Below are positions 14,255 to 21,754 of a stretch of DNA of 36,442 bases, one piece after another. The position numbers and the translations under genes are program-made. How positions within the stretch are numbered: the stretch's first letter is position 1; each line of letters starts with the position of its first letter. This DNA is from Akkermansiaceae bacterium. GTDB taxonomy: Bacteria; Verrucomicrobiota; Verrucomicrobiia; Verrucomicrobiales; Akkermansiaceae. The stretch is from the NCBI GenBank assembly GCA_903878115.1, contig CAIRGO010000232.1, positions 1 through 36,442 of the forward strand. The letters run 5' to 3'. Below the pieces are notes generated by a model that was not told the DNA's origin, did no database searches, and saw nothing but the letters and a program-made list of their open reading frames with translations.

Positions 14255-15681
14255 AACAATCCTCCATTCACTGTGATCACCGTTTCCGCGCGCCATGGGC
14301 CATTCAGTGGATGACGTAACGCGGACCAATACCACGCCGAAACATCTGTCCAACTACTCTGGTCGAGGCTACTGACAATACGCTCATGAACATCAAAGCG
14401 ATGGCCTTCTTTCTGAATGCGATAGTGCCACCAGTGGCCGCCTTTTCGATCAACAAAAACTTTAGCAGCGCCAATCGAATATCCCGCGGCGCGCAAGCAG
14501 TCCGACGAGGGATGAAGTTGCCGTGTGGCATATGCCACATCACGCACAATCAAATGTAGTCCAGCAGATTGATAGACGCCGATCGAACCAGGAAAATGCT
14601 GTGAGAAATTCATTTCCTGAGCCGTTGGGTCGATTTTTGTTAGATCATAATCAACATCCATAAATTCATACGTGGTCAGAACTTCACTGGTGATCATGGA
14701 AGAAGAAGCTTGCCACGACTTCGTCGCTGCCAGTGCAGGCGAAATGATGGCCGCTGCAGCAAGCAACATCATTCGGGCTGGCCGCAACCAAACATGGCGC
14801 GGAGGCGTAACCACGGATCGACACTCACGAATCGGCAACCGTAGAATCAACAGTGCACTCAGCAAAAAGAAAATCAACCCAACCACCTCGTGCACAGCAT
14901 CGCCCTTTAACAAATGACCAGTTTCCTGAAAAGTCAGCACGCAGGCTCTGATGATGTTCGCGACCATTACCATCGGTATTGCTATGACAAATACCAAGAA
15001 GGTAGAAGCCGAAGACGACCTACGCCACGCAGCGAAAGTCGCAGCAAAAAAACAACCATGCCACAGAAATCGAATCCCAGAACAGGCTGGATCAACCGCC
15101 ACATGCTGCCCATTTACTACAATGGTAGTAGCATCGGCATGCGCTGAAAACCCCATCAAATTGAGCAAAATTACGGAGCATTCTGTCACTACCACTCGCA
15201 ATGGCCAACCGAGATAAAATTGAAGCGACGAGATGACAGGAAGACTTAGCAACAACAATAAGCACACTGCTGAGTTGCGTTGCGGCCCTATGAGCAACAC
15301 CATACCAATCAATGAAAATGCCGCACGCATCAGTGGCGGCAGATGCCATGTGCCAAGAGCAACGAGAAAAATCAATGCTGCTCCGGCCAATCGCAACTTA
15401 CTATCAGTGACAAATTTTTCTCGTTCGTGATTTTTACATAAAAACCAGCATGCTACCAACAGCGGAAGAATGCCCCATGGTTCATCACCGCCATCCTGCA
15501 ACCGCATAGCATACCATCGCAATACTGGCCAACTAGCTACAGCGACTAGTAACAGACTGATCCATGTCTCCTTGGAAAAATAACTGCAATGATCCGCAGA
15601 TTTCTTGCGAATATACAGCGAACCGAAACGTGGAAAAATGATGGTGTGATTCATGGCAAAACGTTCTGTGAACGACGCCAT
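14251..15681 (-). CDS. Exosortase/archaeosortase-family transpeptidase fused to an EpsI-like domain
   Basis: About 476 residues. Residues 40-285 hold about eight membrane helices with the exosortase catalytic triad: C200 in VDPACSGIRF, R245 in ANIIRACVL and H264 in GDAVHEVVGL. After a last helix (about 303-320) the rest is extracytoplasmic and contains RQLHPSSDCLRAAGYSI (388-403), the HPxxxC motif of EpsI/DUF3485 domains. Exosortases cut C-terminal sorting signals such as PEP-CTERM and pass the protein to the envelope, usually with exopolysaccharide export. No PEP-CTERM-like protein is in this window, so the substrate lies elsewhere. First gene of a four-gene operon. Starts: GTG 15684 or ATG 15681, with AGG just before. 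Confidence 0.82.
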   Translation of the reverse strand: MASFTERFAMNHTIIFPRFGSLYIRKKSADHCSYFSKETWISLLLVAVASWPVLRWYAMRLQDGGDEPWGILPLLVACWFLCKNHEREKFVTDSKLRLAGAALIFLVALGTWHLPPLMRAAFSLIGMVLLIGPQRNSAVCLLLLLSLPVISSLQFYLGWPLRVVVTECSVILLNLMGFSAHADATTIVVNGQHVAVDPACSGIRFLWHGCFFAATFAAWRRSSSASTFLVFVIAIPMVMVANIIRACVLTFQETGHLLKGDAVHEVVGLIFFLLSALLILRLPIRECRSVVTPPRHVWLRPARMMLLAAAAIISPALAATKSWQASSSMITSEVLTTYEFMDVDYDLTKIDPTAQEMNFSQHFPGSIGVYQSAGLHLIVRDVAYATRQLHPSSDCLRAAGYSIGAAKVFVDRKGGHWWHYRIQKEGHRFDVHERIVSSLDQSSWTDVSAWYWSALRHPLNGPWRAETVITVNGGLL

Positions 15682-15742
15682 CACACCTGATCAATGTGAA
15701 TCCTATATGAAGATACTATGAATTTTCACCGTAATCGCATTT

Positions 15743-16888
15743 TTATTTTTCTAGCAAAAAATCTATCATCGCGATGCTTTTGCCATTCGCCTTGATTTCT
15801 AACACATGCTTACCCGCATGGAAAACGCGAGTGGTGATGAAACGAAACGATTGTCTTCGCTCGGTCTGATGCAAGCTCATAGCGGGCAGAGTAATTTCTT
15901 TCCAGAGATACGTTTTCGGCGACAACGAACCATTTGCTTTTTGATAATGAATGACGATATCCAAGCGGATTTTTTGATCCTTTCTGCTCACTGATTTCAC
16001 GCTGAGAGAAAATTGCACATCGCCATGCATCGGCACTTTCGGCGTATGCAGATCGAGGATCACGTCCGCGAGCTTCGGTGATTTCATCTCATAGATTTCT
16101 AGGGCAGAACTGTGCCCTTGTTTTAATAAATTTCGGAGCGCATGACGCAGCATTTTTTTTCGTGGTATGGGCGCTTGGTGATGCCATTTTTGGGCGATAT
16201 CCAATACCAATTCAGGATGATCTTTCGCCACATCGTTGAGGTGATTCGCCACTGACTTTCTCACATATTCAGAGGGATCATCGCGTAAGGTCTGCAACAA
16301 CGGCAATGTGAGTTGTGGATTAGCAATCATCGCGGGCAATTGCATCGCCCATGGCAAACGTGGACGAGAACCTTCCGACACCAGACGACGCACATGATGG
16401 TTTTCGTCTTCTGTCCAGCGTGTAAGATGAGCAAGAGCACGTGGCACGTCGGCAAGAATCGCATGGCGGATGCCAAACTCTGCCGTGAAACGCATAGTGA
16501 GTTGGCGCAGCAGTTCCATCGAAAGAGAGAAATCGCGCACAGCATTTTTCCCAGCTATTTCTGCTAACGGCATAATTAGCCATCCTTGAATGCCTTCTGC
16601 AGTCGTTCCTTCCTTGCCAGAATTCGCATCACAATCGGGGTGCAAGGAACTCATGATCAAGTCAGCAGACTGCTCCCACGAACTGGGCAAAACAGCAACT
16701 AATGCTTGCTCAATCTGAAAAGATCGCTGCTTTAGCTCTAAAGAATCTAGCTCGCGCGTGGCGAGTGAGATGAATTTTTTCCGCGGAAAAGTAGGTGAAT
16801 GATTTGCGAAAACATCTGCCATTTGGCATATGGCGAGATTATTAAAGACGTTTTTGAATGGTTCCACGCGGAGCCATTCAAAAAACAT
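15743..16888 (-). CDS. alkC: AlkC-type DNA alkylation-repair glycosylase
   Basis: 381 residues. AlkC removes 3-methyladenine and related alkylated bases without flipping them out. The N-terminus VEPFKNVFNNLAICQMADVF matches the family opening, which supports the start at 16888 over the inner ATG at 16822. Residues about 40-265 form HEAT-like repeats with LVSEGSRPRLPWAMQL, YVRKSVANHLNDVAKDHP and LRHALRNLLKQGHS. The last 100 residues (PMHGDVQFSLSVKSV to the end) are an immunoglobulin-like beta domain, as in AlkC but not AlkD. It lies between the exosortase operon and lpxR; its start is 70 bases from the lpxR ATG, so the two divergent genes share a control region. Confidence 0.82.
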   Translation of the reverse strand: MFFEWLRVEPFKNVFNNLAICQMADVFANHSPTFPRKKFISLATRELDSLELKQRSFQIEQALVAVLPSSWEQSADLIMSSLHPDCDANSGKEGTTAEGIQGWLIMPLAEIAGKNAVRDFSLSMELLRQLTMRFTAEFGIRHAILADVPRALAHLTRWTEDENHHVRRLVSEGSRPRLPWAMQLPAMIANPQLTLPLLQTLRDDPSEYVRKSVANHLNDVAKDHPELVLDIAQKWHHQAPIPRKKMLRHALRNLLKQGHSSALEIYEMKSPKLADVILDLHTPKVPMHGDVQFSLSVKSVSRKDQKIRLDIVIHYQKANGSLSPKTYLWKEITLPAMSLHQTERRQSFRFITTRVFHAGKHVLEIKANGKSIAMIDFLLEK

Positions 16889-16918
16889 GCCTGCCAGCAG
16901 TCAAGAGAGTTTGTTAAA

Positions 16919-16924
16919 TATAAT
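16919..16924 (+). promoter_or_regulatory. Possible -10 element for lpxR
   Basis: A perfect TATAAT lies 34 bases before the lpxR ATG, which would give a leader of about 28 bases. No convincing -35 is found 16-18 bases upstream, so this is a weak call. The site is in the divergent alkC-lpxR control region. Confidence 0.35.
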
Positions 16925-16958
16925 TCGCTTACTGTGCAAATCATGCTATTGTCCCCTT

Positions 16959-18026
16959 ATGAAACAACTTGTAATGCTCGCAGCGGTGAGTCTAGGTGCT
17001 AATTTGCTGCACGCTGAATCCAGTCGTGACAGTCCATTTCCTGACTTTGGACCAGGTTATTTAACATTTTATTTGGACAATGATTTATTTGCCGATGAAG
17101 ATCAAGGATACACCAACGGTGCGCGTATCTCTTGGATTTCCGGAAATCGCAACCTCAAAGACATTGGTTCCATTCAGCGTGCCTTACGTCCCTTTACAGG
17201 TGATGAGCAATCGCTGCGCGCATTCCGCGGCATAACGGGATTTGATGACCCTAGTAGTGTGCAGTACAATTACGGCTTTTCGCTCACGCAGTTAATGTTC
17301 ACTCCAGAGAACTTCAGTTCGCTCACACAACCGGAAGGCGAAAGGCGTTACGCAGGCTGGTCGGCACTGGGATTTTCCTTGCATACCAAGGACGATCAGA
17401 CGCTAAATTCTGTTGAATTTTTAGTCGGGGCAACAGGAAAATTATCTTTCGCTCAAGAGACGCAAGACTTCGTTCACGACGCCAGAGATATCGATAAATT
17501 TCTTGGTTGGGACGACCAAATTCCTACGGAAATAACGGCGGACCTTAGCTTTGTGCAAAAGCGGCGTCTGCATTTTGGGGATAATGAGCATCCACTGGGT
17601 ATGGATGGAGTTGGCGAGTGGGGCATGCGCTTGGGTTCATTTCGCACAACCGCGCACATCGGAGGAATGATTCGAGTCGGCCTTTTCTTACCCGCAGACT
17701 TCACTGACCCGCGGCTCAGTGAAACAGCCTATGCCAATAAATATTTCAACAGCGAAACATCTCTGAAAAGCAATTGGTCACTATTTTTACTCGGAGGTTT
17801 CAGAGGCACCGCCGTCGCCCATGATGCCACGCTAGACGGTCCATTGTTTCATGATTTCTCTACTGGTAATACACGCGAGCCATTAGTGGGAGAAGTCTAT
17901 GCAGGCATTGGATTAAGGATCAAATCGGTAGAATTCGCCTATGCCCACACATGGCGGACGCTCGAATACGAAGAGCAAGTGGATCCAGCAAGCTACGGCA
18001 CGCTTAGCATGCGCTTCCAATTCTAA
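16959..18026 (+). CDS. lpxR: Lipid A deacylase LpxR-family outer-membrane protein (DUF2219)
   Basis: 355 residues from the ATG at 16959, chosen because it opens a clean signal peptide (MKQLVMLAAVSLGANLLHA) that the longer frame from 16830 would bury. The mature protein begins with FYLDNDLFADEDQGYTNGAR, the LpxR hallmark whose N and D line the active site. Beta-strand-rich segments end in SYGTLSMRFQF, with an aromatic last residue as in outer-membrane barrels. LpxR removes the 3'-acyloxyacyl chain of lipid A. It implies an outer membrane with LPS. The dus gene follows 15 bases later. Confidence 0.8.
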   Translation: MKQLVMLAAVSLGANLLHAESSRDSPFPDFGPGYLTFYLDNDLFADEDQGYTNGARISWISGNRNLKDIGSIQRALRPFTGDEQSLRAFRGITGFDDPSSVQYNYGFSLTQLMFTPENFSSLTQPEGERRYAGWSALGFSLHTKDDQTLNSVEFLVGATGKLSFAQETQDFVHDARDIDKFLGWDDQIPTEITADLSFVQKRRLHFGDNEHPLGMDGVGEWGMRLGSFRTTAHIGGMIRVGLFLPADFTDPRLSETAYANKYFNSETSLKSNWSLFLLGGFRGTAVAHDATLDGPLFHDFSTGNTREPLVGEVYAGIGLRIKSVEFAYAHTWRTLEYEEQVDPASYGTLSMRFQF

Positions 18027-18041
18027 CGATTCATCGAACGC

Positions 18042-19088
18042 ATGCGTGACTTGCTAGTCAAGCAAAGACCAGCGCTGGTTCTCGCACCAATGCAGAACGT
18101 GACCGATCTGCCATTCATGAGAGTGTGCGCTCGTCGTGGTGGACCAGACTGGTTTGTTACAGAATTTATTCGCATTCATTCGGTCGCAAAACTCGATCCT
18201 TACATTCTGCGCTCGATCACAGAAAATAGCACGGGAAAACCAGTTTTTGCCCAAATCATCGGCTCCGATACTGAGTCGATGGTGAGAGCAGCACGAGAAC
18301 TTGAAAATTATCCCATCGCTGGCGTCGATCTCAATCTTGGTTGCCCAAGTCCAACGGTCTGTGGCAAATCGGCTGGCGGTGGATTGCTGCGCCAACCAGC
18401 TGAAATTGACCGTATGGTGGGAGAATTGCGCCAAGCGATTCGTGGACGATTTACCATCAAAACGCGTTTAGGCTATCATGACCCAGCAGAATTTTCTCAA
18501 CTACTGGAGGTCTTTCGCAAGCATAGCATTGACGGACTCACCATTCATGCTCGCACAGTAATGGACCGGTATCTAACGCCAGTGCGACCTGACGGAATAC
18601 GCATGGCGGTAGAAACATTGTCATGTCCGGTAATCGCCAATGGCAATGTCGTCAATGCCAGCGCAGGGAAAAACTTCATCGATCGAACAAAAGCTCATGG
18701 GCTAATGATCGGCAGAGGGGCCATTCGCAATCCATGGATTTTTGATCAAATTCGTGCCCACTACGAAGGGACTTCCTCCGTTCAACCACGAGCGGTTGAT
18801 TTGTTAGAATATATTGAGGATCTCTACCATGAGCTTGCGCGCGAGTCTTATGATTTCGATGCCGTCAAACACGTGCAACGGATGAAAAAAACAATGATGT
18901 ATATTGCGCAGGGCCTGGGAGAAGATTTCGAGTATCAACTTCGCCGCGTTTCTCAGGAGGCTGAGTTTTTCGTGCTATGCCGAGCGCACTTGAACCATCA
19001 AACGCCGTTGATTGATATTCCCCCAGAAAAATCCAAATTATTCTGTGGCTTCCAAGAATTGTTAGATCAGGAAAATATCACGCCTTGA
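18042..19088 (+). CDS. dus: tRNA-dihydrouridine synthase
   Basis: 348 residues. Reduces specific uridines in the tRNA D-loop to dihydrouridine with FMN and NADPH. The FMN-barrel start LVLAPMQNVTDLPFM, the catalytic segment VDLNLGCPSPTVCGKSAGGG (cysteine in GCP), TIKTRLGY, LTIHARTV and the phosphate-binding LMIGRGAIRNPWIF are all present. The C-terminal helical domain recognises tRNA. GCPSPTV resembles the DusC-type signature, but assignment to A, B or C is not safe. It starts 15 bases after lpxR and is probably transcribed with it. Confidence 0.9.
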   Translation: MRDLLVKQRPALVLAPMQNVTDLPFMRVCARRGGPDWFVTEFIRIHSVAKLDPYILRSITENSTGKPVFAQIIGSDTESMVRAARELENYPIAGVDLNLGCPSPTVCGKSAGGGLLRQPAEIDRMVGELRQAIRGRFTIKTRLGYHDPAEFSQLLEVFRKHSIDGLTIHARTVMDRYLTPVRPDGIRMAVETLSCPVIANGNVVNASAGKNFIDRTKAHGLMIGRGAIRNPWIFDQIRAHYEGTSSVQPRAVDLLEYIEDLYHELARESYDFDAVKHVQRMKKTMMYIAQGLGEDFEYQLRRVSQEAEFFVLCRAHLNHQTPLIDIPPEKSKLFCGFQELLDQENITP

Positions 19089-19236
19089 TGCTCGCCATTT
19101 TCTTGATGCCACGCATCGTCATATCAAGTAGAGGAAACTCGCAATGACGAATGTTCTGATTACGATGAAAACTTGCGTGTAAAATATTCTCAATATTCCT
19201 AGTGGCAAAAAGCAAAATTTAAGGCACATTGCCCAC

Positions 19237-20448
19237 GTGCATACATTTCTGCCACCAAGGAATGATTTTCCTATTCTATCGCAACTCGTCAATCGTTCAC
19301 CATTGATCTATCTCGACAATGCCGCGACTACGCAAAAACCCATGGCAGTGCTTAATGCATCACGTCATTATTATGAAGCCATCAATTCCAACATTCATCG
19401 AGGTACTCATCATCTAGCGCGGGCCGCCACAGAAGCATACGAAAGCGCGCGCATTACCGTAGCAACTCACCTAGGCACTGCAGATGCTGCAGAAGTCATT
19501 TTTACTTCTGGCTGCACCGATGCGATCAATCTCGCTGCCTTTTGCCTATCTGCAGAGCTACGGCAAGGTGATGAAATCCTCATTTCTACATTAGAACATC
19601 ATTCGAACATAGTGCCGTGGCAAATGGCATGTCAGCGCAGTGGTGCGATTCTTAAGATTATTCCCTGTGATGAAAACGGAGTTCTTGATCAAACAGCATT
19701 CCATGAAATGCTGTCAGAGCGAGTAAAAATTCTAGCTATTACTTGGATCTCTAACGCATTTGGCACCGTCAATCCTGTGAAAGAAATGATCGCAGCTGCT
19801 CACGCACACGGCACCACCGTGCTGATCGACGCAGCACAGGCGGCTCCCCATTTGCCCATCCACGTCGGCGAACTCGATTGTGATATTCTAACATTTTCTG
19901 GTCACAAAGTGTATGCACCCACTGGCATCGGCGTATTGTGGGGCAAAAGAAGTTTGTTAGAAAAACTCCCACCCTACCGTGGGGGTGGCGAAATGATCAA
20001 AGAAGTCACCTTCGCGCATACCACTTACAACGAATTGCCTTTTAAGTATGAAGCTGGCACTCCGAATATTGAAGGAGCGATCGCCCTTGCGGCTGCGTTA
20101 GACTACGTGAATGCAATAGGTATCGTTACGATAAAAGAACACGAGACATCATTGATCCGAGAAGCCGAAAAGGCACTAAGTGCCATTGACGGGATGAGAT
20201 TTTACGGCCCTGCAGATCGCTGCGGAGCTCTTTCCTTCTCCATTGAGGGGATCCACGCCTATGATCTAGGAACGTTCTTGGATCAAATGGGAGTCGCCGT
20301 TAGAACTGGCCACCATTGTTGTCAACCACTCATGGCACGTTTCGCCATCAGCGGCACCACACGTGCATCATTTGCGCTCTACAATACGTTAGATGAAGTA
20401 GCTAGCTTTGCAGCGTGCGTTGAGCGAGCAGTTAAAATGTTACGTTAG
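19237..20448 (+). CDS. sufS: Cysteine desulfurase SufS (group II)
   Basis: 403 residues. A PLP enzyme that takes sulfur from cysteine for Fe-S cluster assembly. Visible: IYLDNAATTQKP, NIHRGTHHLA, EHHSNIVPW, DAAQAAPH, the PLP lysine K224 in FSGHKVYAPTG and the persulfide cysteine C361 in RTGHHCCQPLM. That position, within a short loop, defines the SufS/CsdA group as distinct from IscS. The start is a GTG. No sufBCD or sufE-like gene is in the window, so the gene is separate from any Suf operon. Its stop overlaps the convergent AEC gene by four bases. Confidence 0.93.
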   Translation: MHTFLPPRNDFPILSQLVNRSPLIYLDNAATTQKPMAVLNASRHYYEAINSNIHRGTHHLARAATEAYESARITVATHLGTADAAEVIFTSGCTDAINLAAFCLSAELRQGDEILISTLEHHSNIVPWQMACQRSGAILKIIPCDENGVLDQTAFHEMLSERVKILAITWISNAFGTVNPVKEMIAAAHAHGTTVLIDAAQAAPHLPIHVGELDCDILTFSGHKVYAPTGIGVLWGKRSLLEKLPPYRGGGEMIKEVTFAHTTYNELPFKYEAGTPNIEGAIALAAALDYVNAIGIVTIKEHETSLIREAEKALSAIDGMRFYGPADRCGALSFSIEGIHAYDLGTFLDQMGVAVRTGHHCCQPLMARFAISGTTRASFALYNTLDEVASFAACVERAVKMLR

Positions 20449-21362
20449 TTTCCAAACACCCATTTACTGCCAAATGAGATAATCCATGGGAGAGTGAGAA
20501 GACTTACAACCGTAGTGAAAACAATGATCTGCGCCGCGATGCCTGGCCTACCGCCATATATTTTTGCAATCAATAGAGGCGACATGGCCGCTGGCATTGC
20601 TGACTGAACAATGAGGACTTGTCGCAATTCAGTAGAAATCGGCAAGTATTTTGCCCCTGCTAAAATAATCATCGGGATGATAAAAAGCCGCAATACAGTA
20701 CCGCCTAACGCAATTTTCAACGTAGGCCTCTCCACTTTAACCATATCTAACATAACCGCACCGGTGATGATTAACGCCACGGGAAATGTTCCAGTGCCTA
20801 ACATCTTCATCGACTCTCTGATGGGGCCTTGGATATAAACATCCCAACGCAAACCGACTAACATCAAACCTAAGACCACCGAAATAGCCGGCCCATTGAT
20901 GAGTTTTTTCCATGGAATTTTTTTATCGTTTGACATCAGCATTACACCGATTGTCCAGATCGATAATTCAACCCCTAGATTGTGCACCATCAGCACCGAC
21001 ACTGCTGCCGCTCCATACAATGCCTGCACAATCGGCAATGCCGTGAAACCAAAGTTTTGAATACCTACTGAGAACGCGAAGGTCCTCAGGCCATTACCTT
21101 TTTCTAATCGTAATAAAGATCCAAAAAGCAATCCCACACACAATCCCACGCACAGTTCACAAAAGCCGACACCAAAACTCCAACCGAGCACCGCTCCATC
21201 GCGCATTGCTTCACTTCCTAATATTTTATCCAAAATAAAGCATGGATACATCACATGAAAAACCACGTGCATTACTGGTTCGTCATGATGGTTGCGAAGT
21301 AGCCCGCATCTCCTCGCAACCGCACCTAGGACAATCAAAATATAAGCAGGAAGAACTGCCAT
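20445..21362 (-). CDS. AEC-family permease (auxin efflux carrier type)
   Basis: About 305 residues from the ATG at 21362; the frame can also start at a GTG at 21401. Roughly ten membrane helices, starting with MAVLPAYILIVLGAVARR, with an inverted repeat of five-helix bundles. The N-half motif FSVGIQNFGFTALPIVQALYG and the C-half VQSAMPAAMSPLLIAKIYGG match the family's substrate-binding crossover regions. AEC carriers move organic acids such as malate or malonate, or auxin in plants; the substrate here is unknown. It is convergent with sufS and divergent from the DUF3820 gene. Confidence 0.83.
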   Translation of the reverse strand: MAVLPAYILIVLGAVARRCGLLRNHHDEPVMHVVFHVMYPCFILDKILGSEAMRDGAVLGWSFGVGFCELCVGLCVGLLFGSLLRLEKGNGLRTFAFSVGIQNFGFTALPIVQALYGAAAVSVLMVHNLGVELSIWTIGVMLMSNDKKIPWKKLINGPAISVVLGLMLVGLRWDVYIQGPIRESMKMLGTGTFPVALIITGAVMLDMVKVERPTLKIALGGTVLRLFIIPMIILAGAKYLPISTELRQVLIVQSAMPAAMSPLLIAKIYGGRPGIAAQIIVFTTVVSLLTLPWIISFGSKWVFGN

Positions 21363-21376
21363 GATAATATCGGAAG

Positions 21377-21754
21377 GTGCTAGCACGCCGACAGCATTCA
21401 CATTTGACTGCTACGATCAAGAGTGATTATGCTGCGTCCGTGAAAATAGAGGAAATTGACAGGGATGACTTTCGCCGATTACTAGATGATATCGGCACGA
21501 TGCGCATGCCTTACGGGAAATTCGGAATCAAAGAATGTCCTCCATCTGGCGTATGGATTTGTGATTTGCCGATCGAATATCTCGCGTGGTTCAAAGAACG
21601 TGGATTCCCCAAAGATCGACTAGGCGAATTATTATCAGCCGTCTATGACATCAAATCGCATGGCATGGACTCGCTGTTTGACGTGATGCGACAAGCGCAT
21701 GGTGGCCGTTCCAAACTCCGACCACAGCGCAAGAAAAAGTTCGACTTTGAATGA
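21377..21754 (+). CDS. DUF3820-family protein
   Basis: 125 residues. The core RMPYGKFGIKECPPSGVWICDLPIEYLAWFKERGFPKDRLGELLSAVYDIKSHGMDSLF carries the family's M-P-x-GK, DLP-YL-WF and LG-LL-YEIK pattern. The members are small proteins of unknown biochemical role, sometimes labelled quorum-sensing-regulated virulence factors. The N-terminal 21 residues are not conserved in type; a GTG at 21440 is an alternative start closer to the domain. The stop abuts the stop of the convergent gene at 21755 with no base between. Confidence 0.7.
   Translation: MLARRQHSHLTATIKSDYAASVKIEEIDRDDFRRLLDDIGTMRMPYGKFGIKECPPSGVWICDLPIEYLAWFKERGFPKDRLGELLSAVYDIKSHGMDSLFDVMRQAHGGRSKLRPQRKKKFDFE

Noticed and set aside
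16830-16958. N-terminal extension of the LpxR-family frame
   Set aside because: It would place 43 residues before a clean signal peptide and overlaps the divergent alkC start; the ATG at 16959 is preferred.
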